A DNA stretch of 64,000 nucleotides from CAVRXQ01 sp963849105 (GCA_963849105.1 CAWKGD010000004.1:55907-119906), one strand, 5' to 3'. Counted from the stretch's first letter, positions 53,545-62,250 are shown. Notes: generated by a model from the sequence alone, not told the origin. Numbers and translations: made by a program.

Positions 53545-55683
53545 ATGAGTGCAAGTTCTTCGGCGTCAGACTTGAGTTCGGACTCGTTTCCAACGGTCTC
53601 TGAGGCGGCGATCGCTGTCCACTGGCGAGAAGAGGAGTACGTCTACCCGCCGGCGCGCTTCATCGGGCAAGCGAACGCCAACGACCCAGACATTCGGGAG
53701 CGGTTCACCGAGGACAAGTTCCCGGAGTGCTTCCGGGAGTACGCCGACCTTTTGCACTGGGACGAGTATTGGCAGACCACGCTCGACACCAGCAACCCGC
53801 CGTTTTGGAAGTGGTTCGTCGGCGGTAAGCTCAACGCCAGTTACAACTGCGTCGACCGCCACTTGGCAAAGGACCGCAACAAGGCGGCGATCATCTGGGT
53901 CCCCGAGCCCGAAGACCAGTTGACCCAGGCGATCACCTACCAAGAGCTCTACGAGCGGGTCAACGAGACCGCCGCGATGCTGCGCGATTTCGCCGGTCTG
54001 AAGACCGGCGACCGCGTCACGCTGCACATGCCGATGGTCCCTGAGCTGCCCGTCGTCATGCTCGCCTGCGCACGACTCGGCGTCATCCACTCGCAGGTCT
54101 TCGCCGGCTTCTCCGGGATGGCGTGCGGCGGGCGGATCGCCGACTCCCAGAGCAAGGTGCTGATCACTATGGACGCCTACTACCGGGCGGGCCAGCTCGG
54201 CGACCACAAGTCAAAGGCCGACGAAGCGGTCGCGCGGGCGAAACAAGAGGGCGCCGAGATCGAAAAGGTGCTCGTTTTCCGCCGCCACCCCGGTGAGTAC
54301 AGCTCGAAGACGCCGATGGTCGAAGGGCGCGACTTCTTCGTCGACGAGGTGATGGACGACTACGTCGACAAGCTCGTCGAACCAGTCTCGATGCCGGCCG
54401 AAGCACCGCTATTCCTCATGTACTCAAGCGGCACGACAGGACGCCCGAAGGGCTGCCAGCACAGCACCGGCGGCTACCTCGCCTACGTCACCGGAACCTC
54501 GAAGTACTACCAGGACATCCACCCCGAGGACACCTACTGGTGCGCAGCCGATATCGGCTGGATCACCGGCCACTCCTACATCGTCTACGGGCCGCTGTCG
54601 CTCGGCACGACGACGGTGATGTACGAGGGCGTGCCGACCTATCCCGACGCCGGGCGTTGCTGGCGAATCGCCGAGCGCCTCGGGGTGACGACCTTCCACA
54701 CCGCACCGACGACGGTCCGGATGCTTCGCAAGCTCGGCCCCGACGAGCCGAAGAAGTACAGCTACCGCTTCAAGCACATGACGACGGTCGGCGAGCCGAT
54801 CGAGCCCGACGTCTGGCGCTGGTACTACGACGTCGTCGGCAAAGGCGAGGCCGTCATCGTCGACACCTGGTGGCAGACAGAGAACGGTGGCTTCCTTGGC
54901 AGCACGCTGCCGGCGCTCGACCCGATGAAGCCGGGCAGCTGTGGCCCCGGTGTGCTCGGGGTCTTCCCGATCATCTACGACGAAAACGGAACGGAAGTCG
55001 AGCGGGGAAGCGGCGTCGCCGGCAACATCTGCATCCGCAACCCGTGGCCCGGCATCTTCCAGACGATCTGGGGCGACCCCGACCGCTTCGTGAAGACCTA
55101 TTACGAGAAGTACAACCGGGACAAGAAGAGCACGGACTGGCACGACTGGCCGTACTTCTCGAACGACGGCGCCACGCAAGCGGCTGATGGGTACTTCCGC
55201 ATCCTCGGTCGCGTCGACGACGTCATCAACGTCTCCGGCCACCGTCTCGGCACGAAAGAGCTCGAGTCGGCGGCGATCACCGTCCCCGAGATCGCCGAAG
55301 CGGCCGCGGTTCCGGTCGTCGACGAGCTACGCGGCCGGGCCGTCGAGATGTACGTGGCGGTGAAACCCGGTGTCACGCCCGGACCGGAGATCGAAGAGAA
55401 GGTCTCAAAGGCGATCGAAATCGAGATCGGCAAGGTGGCACGGCCGAAGAAGGTCTGGATCGTCGTCGACATGCCGAAGACTCGCTCAGGGAAGATCATG
55501 CGCCGCGTAGTCGCCAGCATTTCGAACTTCACCGACGTCGGCGACGTCTCGACGCTCGCCAACCCCGAGGTCGTCGACGACATCCGGCATCACGTCCAGA
55601 GCGAGAAGGTTGCCTCTGGGGACGTGCCGCGCGAGCTCTCGGCGGCGGAACTCGAAGAGATCAAGTCGTTCGGCGCCGAATAG
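53545..55683 (+). CDS. acs: Acetyl-CoA synthetase
   Basis: A 712-residue AMP-forming ligase that makes acetyl-CoA from acetate, CoA and ATP. It has motif A3 MYSSGTTGRPKG, WCAADIGWITGHSY, TWWQTENGG, GRVDDVINVSGHRLGTKELE and the acetylatable lysine in KTRSGKIMRR. It is about 60 residues longer than usual Acs, mainly at the N-terminus (WREEEYVYPPARFIGQANAN region). Propionate or other short acids are possible substrates. ATG 53545 follows GAGAGGGGG. An acetate transporter gene follows, forming an acetate-assimilation locus. Confidence 0.93.
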   Translation: MSASSSASDLSSDSFPTVSEAAIAVHWREEEYVYPPARFIGQANANDPDIRERFTEDKFPECFREYADLLHWDEYWQTTLDTSNPPFWKWFVGGKLNASYNCVDRHLAKDRNKAAIIWVPEPEDQLTQAITYQELYERVNETAAMLRDFAGLKTGDRVTLHMPMVPELPVVMLACARLGVIHSQVFAGFSGMACGGRIADSQSKVLITMDAYYRAGQLGDHKSKADEAVARAKQEGAEIEKVLVFRRHPGEYSSKTPMVEGRDFFVDEVMDDYVDKLVEPVSMPAEAPLFLMYSSGTTGRPKGCQHSTGGYLAYVTGTSKYYQDIHPEDTYWCAADIGWITGHSYIVYGPLSLGTTTVMYEGVPTYPDAGRCWRIAERLGVTTFHTAPTTVRMLRKLGPDEPKKYSYRFKHMTTVGEPIEPDVWRWYYDVVGKGEAVIVDTWWQTENGGFLGSTLPALDPMKPGSCGPGVLGVFPIIYDENGTEVERGSGVAGNICIRNPWPGIFQTIWGDPDRFVKTYYEKYNRDKKSTDWHDWPYFSNDGATQAADGYFRILGRVDDVINVSGHRLGTKELESAAITVPEIAEAAAVPVVDELRGRAVEMYVAVKPGVTPGPEIEEKVSKAIEIEIGKVARPKKVWIVVDMPKTRSGKIMRRVVASISNFTDVGDVSTLANPEVVDDIRHHVQSEKVASGDVPRELSAAELEEIKSFGAE

Positions 55684-56020
55684 CAAGTGCTCGGCACTCG
55701 GGGACGCCCGTGAACCCAAAGTTCGCGGCGCCGTCAGCCGGGCGGTCGAACCGGTGAAGCGGAGTTGCGACACCCGTCTCGGGCGCGGGCTGTGCGCGTG
55801 CCGCGCGTCGCAGCGGCGACCTGCACCGATTCGATTTCATCCAGGCAGATGCAGCCCAGCGCGGGTACCGTTCGGGGTGGCGCCGCTCCGTTTCGGTCCG
55901 CGTTGGACGGAATGGGCAGAAAGGAGCCATTTGCAGTAGCGAAGACGGTGAGGTGTTGTTCGTCAAGGGCAGCGATCAGTTGGTCGCGCCGGTGCCGATA
56001 ACAAGGGGGAAAACACCTAG
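55684..56020. other. Intergenic region between acs and the acetate transporter, 337 bp
   Basis: No gene is supported. AAGGGGG lies 12 nt before the transporter ATG. A promoter for the transporter is expected here but no confident hexamer pair is seen. Confidence 0.5.
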
Positions 56021-56620
56021 ATGTCTATGACGGAGATGGGCCCCGGAAGTTCGCAGCCGACCCCGGTGTCAATCGCCGACCCGGGTCCGCTCGGTCTCGC
56101 CGGGTTCGCGATGACAACGTTTATCCTGAGCTTGGTCAATGCTCAGGTGATCACCGGAGCGTCGAGCGCCGACTTCCTCGGGCTCGCACTGGTATATGGA
56201 GGCGCGGCCCAGTTCTTTGCCGGAATGTGGGAGTTCCGCAAGGGCAACACCTTCGGGGCGCTCGCGTTCGGCTCTTACGGCGCGTTCTGGATCGCAGTGT
56301 TCGTTCAGGTGAAGTTCTTCCCAGGATCAGCAGCGGGTATCGGGTGGAGCTACTTCCTACTGGCTTGGACGATTTTCACCTTCTACATGTTGACTGCCTC
56401 GTTGAAGACAACCGGAGCCGTGTTCATGGTCTTCCTCGCGCTGACCGTGACGTTCGCACTTCTTGCCGCGGGGTCGTTCAAGAACTCGGCATCCATCACC
56501 CAGGCGGGCGGCGATTGCGGGATCGCCACCGCGATCTTTGCGTGGTACGCATCCTGGGCGGTGGTCGTGAACTCCACGTTCAAGAGAACGGTAATGCCGG
56601 TCTTTCCGCTGAGCGGCTAA
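56021..56620 (+). CDS. satP: Acetate/succinate transporter of the GPR1/FUN34/YaaH (SatP) family
   Basis: A 199-residue membrane protein with six predicted helices. The family signature N-P-A-P-L-G-L-x-G-F appears as DPGPLGLAGFAMTTFILSL. GGAAQFFAGMWEFRKGNTFG and SYGAFWIAVFV follow as in SatP. It takes up acetate (or succinate) with protons or exports it, matching the upstream acetyl-CoA synthetase. A perfect intrinsic terminator lies 42 bp downstream. Confidence 0.9.
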   Translation: MSMTEMGPGSSQPTPVSIADPGPLGLAGFAMTTFILSLVNAQVITGASSADFLGLALVYGGAAQFFAGMWEFRKGNTFGALAFGSYGAFWIAVFVQVKFFPGSAAGIGWSYFLLAWTIFTFYMLTASLKTTGAVFMVFLALTVTFALLAAGSFKNSASITQAGGDCGIATAIFAWYASWAVVVNSTFKRTVMPVFPLSG

Positions 56621-56661
56621 CGAGCACGAATCCGTCCAAGAGGGGTATCCCCAACGGACTC

Positions 56662-56698
56662 CCAGCCCCCCTCGGTTCTCGAGGGGGGCTGGTGTTTT
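56662..56698 (+). terminator. Intrinsic terminator after the acetate transporter
   Basis: CCAGCCCCCCTCG (56662-56674) and CGAGGGGGGCTGG (56680-56692) form a perfect 13-bp stem with a 5-nt loop, followed by TGTTTT. It separates the transporter from the tRNA genes. Confidence 0.92.
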
Positions 56699-56757
56699 CG
56701 AGCACACGAACTGGACGATTCGCCGCAGACCTCGCTGATAGGGTGCCGACGTTCCGA

Positions 56758-56830
56758 TCCGGGGTAGCTCAATTGGCAGAGCACGCGGCTGTTAACCGTG
56801 TGGTTGAGAGTTCGAGTCTCTCCCCCGGAG
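56758..56830 (+). tRNA. tRNA-Asn (GTT anticodon)
   Basis: Acceptor TCCGGGG pairs with CCCCGGA. The anticodon arm is CGGCTGTTAACCGTG with anticodon GTT, the T-arm is GAGAG-TTCGAGT-CTCTC and the discriminator is G. CCA is not encoded. Confidence 0.95.
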
Positions 56831-56845
56831 CTCATTCCGCTAAAT

Positions 56846-56918
56846 GGGGCCGTAGCTCAGTGGTCAGAGCAGGGGACTCATAATCCCTGGGTCGGAGGTT
56901 CGATCCCTCCCGGCCCCA
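56846..56918 (+). tRNA. tRNA with CAT anticodon (elongator Met, or lysidine-type Ile2)
   Basis: Acceptor GGGGCCG pairs with CGGCCCC. The anticodon arm is GGGGACTCATAATCCCT with anticodon CAT, the T-arm is GGAGG-TTCGATC-CCTCC and the discriminator is A. It has no initiator-type C:A mismatch at the acceptor end. Sequence alone does not settle Met versus C34-modified Ile. Its 3' half recurs twice downstream. Confidence 0.88.
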
Positions 56919-57234
56919 CAAAAGTCCAGGTCAGCGAGTTATCATGAGCACGGGGCTGCAAGCTTCGCGAGCGTCCCGACATTTCATCGCTCTGGCAAAC
57001 CAGCGAACACCATCGACGGAGACACGACTCAACATTCGCCCGGCGCTGGCGCGTAAGCAGAAGACGTGCCGTTGATTCCTTGAGTCGGAGATTCGATCCC
57101 CCCGGCCCCACCACAGCCCACAGAAGTCAGGTGCTAGTACTTTTCGTGCGACCGTCCTCGTTCGCCGAGACGATCCGTTTCTTGATGGAGCCAATCTCTT
57201 AAGGGCGGCGACCCCGATTACTTCGGCGCGTTTG
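56919..57234. other. Gene-free region downstream of the tRNA pair, 316 bp
   Basis: No gene is supported. The only feature is a degenerate tRNA 3'-half copy at 57074-57111. Confidence 0.5.
57074..57111 (+). repeat. Degenerate copy of the CAT-tRNA 3' half (copy 2)
   Basis: GATTCCTTGAGTCGGAGATT and the following bases through CGGCCCCAC align with 56882-56919 of the tRNA gene with about six differences in 38. The T-stem is broken (GGAGA against CCCCC), so it is not functional. It probably marks an old attachment site. Confidence 0.6.
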
Positions 57235-58599
57235 TCAGGTAGCGAAACCGGTAACACGGTAGAGCTGCCACTCGCCGGGGACGCCCTTGAGCGATGCGCC
57301 GCCGCGGTCCTCCAAGCTGATCCCCGAGCCGGCGATGATGTCCTTCACCGTCTGGGAGACGAGAATCTCCCCCGGAGCCGCTAGCGAAGCGACGCGGGAA
57401 GAGACGTGGACCGCGATCCCGCCGATGTCGCCGCCGATCTGCTCGCACTCGCCAGTGTGCAGGCCGGCGCGAACTTCGATCCCGATCCCGCGCACGGCCT
57501 TGACGATCTCGTCGGCACATCGGATGGCGCGAGCAGGTCCATCGAAGCGGGCGAGGAAGCCGTCGCCGAGGGTGTTCACCTCTACTCCGCGGTAACGGGC
57601 GAGCAAGAGGCGCACGGTCGCGTAGAAGCGCTCGAGCAGCGAAAGCCAGCTCCGGTCGCCAAGCTCGACCGCTTTGTCGGTAGAGGCGACGATGTCGGCG
57701 AACAGGATCGTCGCAAGGAGACGGTCAGTGTCGCGCTCGATCGGAGTTCCTGCCCAGCCTCGGCGCAGGAACTCCTCGATGTGGGCGAAGGCACGGGCGT
57801 CGTCGCTGCCGCCGAAGGGCAGATGGCCCTTGCCGGGGAGCTCGAGCAAGGTGGCCCCGGGGATCAGCTCCGCGAAGGAGCGTGAGCCGTAAGTGATGTG
57901 GGGTCGCTCCTCCGCCCAGCAGGCGACGAGGGTCGGCGCGCTGATCGCCGGCAACGCCGCTCGAACGTCCATTTCGCGGTTCATCTCCCCAAGCGCGCGC
58001 AGCGACTTGTCGTCGGCGCCAGCGAGCAACATGTTGATGAGGGCCTGCCGGTCACTCGCGGAGGCTGAGGGAAGGATCCACTCGGCCTGGCCCTGCATAC
58101 GCTCGCGGTCGCCCCATGGATGCTCGTCCGTCCAGGCATCGCCCTCTTGGAGCTCCTCTTCGGTAAAGCCGCCGCGATAGTCACGGGCAAACCGCAGCCG
58201 TGGTAGCGATCCCCAAAGGATCAACGCCCAGCAGCGCTCCGGGAAGGTGGCGGCAAAGACGGAGCACATCGTCCCGCCCTCGGAGGTGCCGATGACCGCA
58301 GCCCGCTCCGAGCCTGCTGCGTCCATGACGGCGCGGATGTCATCCATGCGCTCTTCCATGTCGGGAAACCCGACTGAGCGATCCGACAGACCGGTTCCGC
58401 GCTTGTCGAACACGATCACGCGGCCGAGCTTGCCGAGACGGTCGAGGAAGTCCGCCCACGAGCGAATCGTCCAGATCAACTCAACGTGGGTGACGTGAGA
58501 AGGTGCGTAGACGATGTCGAAGGGTCCTTCACCGAGGACCTGGTAGGCGATTCGTACCCCTCCGCTGCTCTCGGTATTCCGAACCGCCGGCGTCAGCAT
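57235..58599 (-). CDS. Alpha/beta-hydrolase fused to a class III adenylate/guanylate cyclase domain
   Basis: A 454-residue two-domain protein. The N-terminal alpha/beta hydrolase (about 12-270) has VIVFDKRGTGLSD, the nucleophile elbow IGTSEGG and a late GKGHLPFGG supplying His. The C-terminal cyclase homology domain (about 285-454) has LATILFADIVASTDKAVEL with a metal-binding Asp, then VEVNTLGDGFLARFDGP and IEVRAGLHTGECE. This fusion is known in actinobacteria (for example mycobacterial cyclases) and would make cAMP in response to an unknown hydrolase ligand. ATG 58599 is used; upstream open sequence is not homologous. It lies inside the tRNA-bounded segment. Confidence 0.88.
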   Translation of the reverse strand: MLTPAVRNTESSGGVRIAYQVLGEGPFDIVYAPSHVTHVELIWTIRSWADFLDRLGKLGRVIVFDKRGTGLSDRSVGFPDMEERMDDIRAVMDAAGSERAAVIGTSEGGTMCSVFAATFPERCWALILWGSLPRLRFARDYRGGFTEEELQEGDAWTDEHPWGDRERMQGQAEWILPSASASDRQALINMLLAGADDKSLRALGEMNREMDVRAALPAISAPTLVACWAEERPHITYGSRSFAELIPGATLLELPGKGHLPFGGSDDARAFAHIEEFLRRGWAGTPIERDTDRLLATILFADIVASTDKAVELGDRSWLSLLERFYATVRLLLARYRGVEVNTLGDGFLARFDGPARAIRCADEIVKAVRGIGIEVRAGLHTGECEQIGGDIGGIAVHVSSRVASLAAPGEILVSQTVKDIIAGSGISLEDRGGASLKGVPGEWQLYRVTGFAT

Positions 58600-58968
58600 C
58601 GGTGAAGTGTATTTGGACGACCAATTCGTCGATCGGGGTAGTCGCGAAGCCACGAGAAACCCGAAGGCGATGCGGGATCGGCCCAACACTGGCCCAACAG
58701 TTCGGTGACACCGAGGAACGCTCGCTGCTCGTAGTCGGAGAGTCGCCGAAGACACGACGCCAGCGTGCCTCGACCGTAACGGTTGCATTGACACGACCAA
58801 TGAGCAGGGAAAGTGAGCCCTAACGCGAGACGCGAAGAGCTCGGAGACTTGATTTGCGAGCGTAAGGGGCCGTTAGGTCATTTGATCGGTCATTTGATCG
58901 GTCATTTGATCGGTCATTTGATCGGTCATTAGGCGATCTGCGCGCTCGACAGGTCGATTGGCAAATTG
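58600..58968. other. Divergent intergenic region, 369 bp
   Basis: It lies between the cyclase (minus) and PAS-GGDEF-EAL (plus) genes. No gene is supported. It contains the 12-bp tandem array at 58876-58930 next to the latter gene. Confidence 0.5.
58876..58930 (+). repeat. 12-bp tandem repeat, four full units plus a partial
   Basis: The unit GGTCATTTGATC repeats without change at 58876, 58888, 58900 and 58912, followed by a partial GGTCATT. The array ends about 38 bp before the ATG of the PAS-GGDEF-EAL gene. Perfect unit identity suggests recent expansion or a multi-site binding array. It is AT-richer than its surroundings. Confidence 0.9.
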
Positions 58969-60714
58969 ATGACATCACCATCGAGATCGCTTCGGGTGTC
59001 CTCCAACGGATCGCTCTCCCTAGCGGACCTTGAGCGCATCTGCATGCGCAATCTGCTCGACAACTCCGAAGAGCGCGTCTACTTCAAAGATTTGGAGAGT
59101 CGATTCCTTTTTGTTAGCCGGGGATGGCTCAACGGTGAGGCGCCAGGGATGTCCGAAGCAGACATCATCGGCAAGACGGACTTCGATGTGTTCAGCGAGT
59201 CCCACGCGCTCGCCGCGTTCGAAGACGAACAGCGCATCATCCGAACTGGCGTACCGATCGTCGGCAAAATCGAACGTGAGACCTTCCATGGCCGTCCCGA
59301 TGTCTGGGTGTCGACCACGAAGCTCGTGTTGCGCGACGAAGACGGACGCCTCATCGGCACGTTCGGGATCTCACGCGACGTGACGGCCCAGGTCGAGGCT
59401 GAGGAGGCGCTCAACTATCAGGCACTGCATGATTCGGTGACCGGCGCCGCCAATCGGTTTGCCCTCAGGGACCGCCTCACACAGGCCCTCAGTTCCCTCG
59501 AACGGCGCCCCGGCAGCATCGGCCTGCTGTTCGTCGACCTTGACAACTTCAAGAAGATCAACGATTCATTCGGGCACGACGTTGGTGACGAGGTGCTTAT
59601 CGAGGTCGCGAAGAGGCTTGCTCGCGTTACGCGACGAACGGATACGGTCGCGCGACTTGGCGGCGACGAGTTCGTCGTGCTTTGCAGCGCCCTACGCGAG
59701 GACGACGACGCCCGCGTCTTGGGGGACAGGGTCGTAAGAGCGGTTGGTGAGCCGTTCGCCCTGGACGGTCGTGATCTCTCGGTGACGGCGAGTGTCGGAG
59801 TTGTACTCAGCCGCGATCCTTTCGCCGATCCCGACGCTCTCGTGGATGACGCTGACCTCGCGATGTATGAAGCGAAACAAATGGGAAAGAACTGCTCCCG
59901 TGTCTCCGAACCTTCAGACCGAGCTCGAACGATTGCGAATCACGAATTGGAGCGCGAACTACGCAAAGCTCTCGACGCGTCGGAGCTGTTCCTCGTCTAT
60001 CAACCGGTGTTTTCTCTCCAGGACGGATCGATGAGTGGCGTCGAAGCACTCGTTCGCTGGCGCCACCCGACTCGAGGAGTCGTCCAGCCAACCGAGTTCA
60101 TCCCCCTCGCCGAGCGGCTCGGATTGATCGGCACAATTGACGACTTCGTCCTCGACGAGGCTTGCCACCAGCTCGCGGCATGGTTGCACGACGACCGGTG
60201 GCCCTCGGTATTCACGCTGGCGGTGAACCTCTCCGGTCAGGAACTCGCCGATCCGGGACTTCCATCCCGCGTCGGCGCGGTGATTGTGAAGCACGGCTTG
60301 GATCCGTCGCGCCTATGTCTCGAGATCACGGAAACCGCCCTCATCAGCGATGTCGGCAATGTCGAAGAGAGGCTTGCCGCCCTGTCAGCCCTCGGGGTGC
60401 GACTCGCCCTCGACGACTTCGGGACGGGTTACTCCACGCTGTCGCACCTCCAGCGACTTCGGGTCGACATCTTGAAGATCGATCGCAGCTTCGTGGAGCG
60501 GATCGGTCGCAGTGCGCGCGATCGCCAGATCGTCGGCGCGGTGGCGGCGATGGCTCATGCGCTCGGGATGTCGGTCGTCGCCGAAGGTATCGAGACCGAC
60601 GCTCAGCGGGTCGCGCTTGCCTCGCTCGGCTCCGACCAGGGCCAGGGTTTTCTCCTTGCCCGCCCGGTTCGACCTGAAGCCGTCGTCGAACTCCGCAACA
60701 AACTCTTGTCGTAG
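58969..60714 (+). CDS. PAS-GGDEF-EAL cyclic-di-GMP metabolising protein
   Basis: A 581-residue cytoplasmic protein. The PAS domain (about 17-145) starts LDNSEERVYFKDLESRFLFV. The GGDEF domain is intact, with ARLGGDEFVVL and the product-inhibition site R-x-x-D five residues upstream (RRTD). The EAL domain is intact, with GVEALVRWRHP, EITETAL, ALDDFGTGYSTL and VVAEGIET. Both diguanylate cyclase and phosphodiesterase residues are present, so either or both activities are possible, gated by the PAS sensor. ATG 58969 directly follows an in-frame TTG. It has no membrane segments. It could supply c-di-GMP to the BldD-like regulator. Confidence 0.93.
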   Translation: MTSPSRSLRVSSNGSLSLADLERICMRNLLDNSEERVYFKDLESRFLFVSRGWLNGEAPGMSEADIIGKTDFDVFSESHALAAFEDEQRIIRTGVPIVGKIERETFHGRPDVWVSTTKLVLRDEDGRLIGTFGISRDVTAQVEAEEALNYQALHDSVTGAANRFALRDRLTQALSSLERRPGSIGLLFVDLDNFKKINDSFGHDVGDEVLIEVAKRLARVTRRTDTVARLGGDEFVVLCSALREDDDARVLGDRVVRAVGEPFALDGRDLSVTASVGVVLSRDPFADPDALVDDADLAMYEAKQMGKNCSRVSEPSDRARTIANHELERELRKALDASELFLVYQPVFSLQDGSMSGVEALVRWRHPTRGVVQPTEFIPLAERLGLIGTIDDFVLDEACHQLAAWLHDDRWPSVFTLAVNLSGQELADPGLPSRVGAVIVKHGLDPSRLCLEITETALISDVGNVEERLAALSALGVRLALDDFGTGYSTLSHLQRLRVDILKIDRSFVERIGRSARDRQIVGAVAAMAHALGMSVVAEGIETDAQRVALASLGSDQGQGFLLARPVRPEAVVELRNKLLS

Positions 60715-60806
60715 CGGAGAAATCGGAGGCGTCAGCGCGCGGTTTCCTTCCGCGAGCGCAAAATGCAACGGAACCGGTATCACCGCCGCAGACCGCAGCC
60801 TTGTTC

Positions 60807-60853
60807 GGGGCTCTCATAATCCTTTGCTCGAAGGTTCGATCCTTCCGGCCCCA
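60807..60853 (+). repeat. Degenerate copy of the CAT-tRNA 3' half (copy 3)
   Basis: GGGGCTCTCATAATCC and the following bases through CGGCCCCAC match the anticodon loop, T-arm and acceptor end of the tRNA at 56846-56918. The T-stem has changed on both sides (GAAGG with CTTCC) and still pairs, which suggests descent from a functional tRNA 3' end carried by an integrated element. No 5' half is present. Confidence 0.65.
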
Positions 60854-60929
60854 CACAAGACTTGGTCCGAGTCCTGACTTCTGCCGGTTTGCCTCGGGAA
60901 CGGTGGTTTTGTCCCATCGGCGATCGATT

Positions 60930-61403
60930 TCATGCCTGCAACTGGCGTCGCAGGCGATCGAGAAACGGCACCTGTCCGTTCAACATCTTCGAGCGGGCGC
61001 GTTTCACTGGAAACCAGGCGGCACGATCGACCTCAGGAAATGACTGCATCTGTCCGGATTTTGGCGGCCACTCCATCTCAAACGAATTGCTCACGATCTC
61101 GCTGACATCAACGTCGCAGGCGAGGGCCCACGCAACGATGCGCTTGCCACTTGGTTGTTTAAGCTCACCCAGTTCCAGCAGCCTTCCGTGAGGGACTGGC
61201 TTTCCGAGCTCTTCAGTGAACTCGCGTCTCGCAACAAGAATGGGATCCGGTTCCTGCGCTGGCTCATATTCCCCTTTGGTTATGGACCACGCGCCGTCGT
61301 CCCTGTTCGCCCAGAACGGACCGCCAGGATGTACGAGGAGAACCTCGAGATGATGCGAATTCGAAAAGCGATACGGAAGTATCCCCGCGCTGCACTTAGG
61401 CAC
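60930..61403 (-). CDS. NUDIX hydrolase
   Basis: A 157-residue NUDIX protein. The box reads GEYEPAQEPDPILVARREFT followed by EELG, with one extra residue in two spacers relative to the usual consensus; the REFTEE core is intact. It opens CSAGILPYRF and has EVLLVHPGGPFW, like small actinobacterial NTP or dinucleoside polyphosphate pyrophosphohydrolases. It is cytoplasmic; substrate unknown. Start ATG 61403. Confidence 0.85.
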   Translation of the reverse strand: MPKCSAGILPYRFSNSHHLEVLLVHPGGPFWANRDDGAWSITKGEYEPAQEPDPILVARREFTEELGKPVPHGRLLELGELKQPSGKRIVAWALACDVDVSEIVSNSFEMEWPPKSGQMQSFPEVDRAAWFPVKRARSKMLNGQVPFLDRLRRQLQA

Positions 61404-61450
61404 GATGCTCGGTCAGCACTAGGTGGACTGCCCGGTAAAACAATTACGAG

Positions 61451-61669
61451 TCACTTGCGCTCATCGACGAGTCGCTCGACCGCCCGGCCCGCTGCGTTCC
61501 GAACTCTCGTTACTTGGTCGTCTTGAAGTAGAACTGCAGCGCCGAGTGCGTCACCGACCGGGTGCCGCGCAATCACCTTGGTAGCCATTTCGCTCCACGA
61601 CTCGTCCGTTGCCGCGTTGATGATCGACCGCGTCGCAAACTTGCCCCACACACGTGTAACAACCCCCAC
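61451..61669 (-). CDS. Small hypothetical protein
   Basis: A 72-residue reading frame from GTG 61669. Its composition is protein-like (WSEMATKVIARHPVGDALGA, then VTRVRNAAGRAVERLVDE), but no family is recognised and no ribosome site is obvious. It lies between the NUDIX gene and a truncated oxidoreductase on the same strand, in a region of broken genes, and could be a fragment. Confidence 0.35.
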   Translation of the reverse strand: MGVVTRVWGKFATRSIINAATDESWSEMATKVIARHPVGDALGAAVLLQDDQVTRVRNAAGRAVERLVDERK

Positions 61670-61703
61670 ACATCCCAGACTTGCTCGCGTCGAGACGTCG
61701 CCG

Positions 61704-62250
61704 CTACTGCCCGGTCCGCAACACGATCTTGCCGCGTGTATGTCGGCCTTCGACCCGTTTCAGCGCCTCTCGAACCTGCTCCAACGGCAGCACCGCCTCG
61801 ATCTGTGGGCGCAGCTGGCCCGCGTCGACCAACTGGCGCAGCGCCTCAAGCCGCTGCCGGTTGACCTGGGCGGCGAAGGACTCGCCCATGATGCCCCGCT
61901 CGAGCTGGACAGGACCAAACGGAGCTAGCACAGAAATCACGCGGCCGCCGTCGCGCACCGCACCCATGGCTACGTCCTTGGTCTGGCCGCCGGCAGCGTG
62001 GAACAGCAAGTCGACGCCGCCGGGGACCGCGGCCAGCACCTGCCGGACCCAGTCGGCGGCGTGATAGTCGAACACTTCACTGGCGCCCAGGCCCCGCGGG
62101 GAATCGCGGTTTTGCAGGCTGGCCACGCCTAGAGGGCGGGCGCCCACGGCCACCGCCACTTGAACGACGACGCTGTCGACGCCCCCCGCCGCGGCGGTGA
62201 TGGGGACGGTTTCGCCGGCCTGCAGCCGCGCCCGGTCGACCAACCCCTCC
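61704..62250 (-). pseudogene. N-terminally truncated zinc-type (quinone) oxidoreductase
   Basis: The C-terminal two thirds of an MDR-family alcohol dehydrogenase/quinone oxidoreductase. Homology begins abruptly at LVDRARLQAGETVPITAAAG and continues GASEVFDYH and GGRVISVL, ending REALKRVEGRHTRGKIVLR. The GroES-like catalytic domain is missing, because homology stops just before the divergent L,D-transpeptidase gene. The nucleotide-fold motif reads GGVDS instead of GGVGS. Loss of one domain plus the altered glycine indicate a decayed gene. Confidence 0.75.

Noticed and set aside
58876..58930. CRISPR array
   Set aside because: The units are contiguous 12-mers with no spacers and no cas genes in the window.
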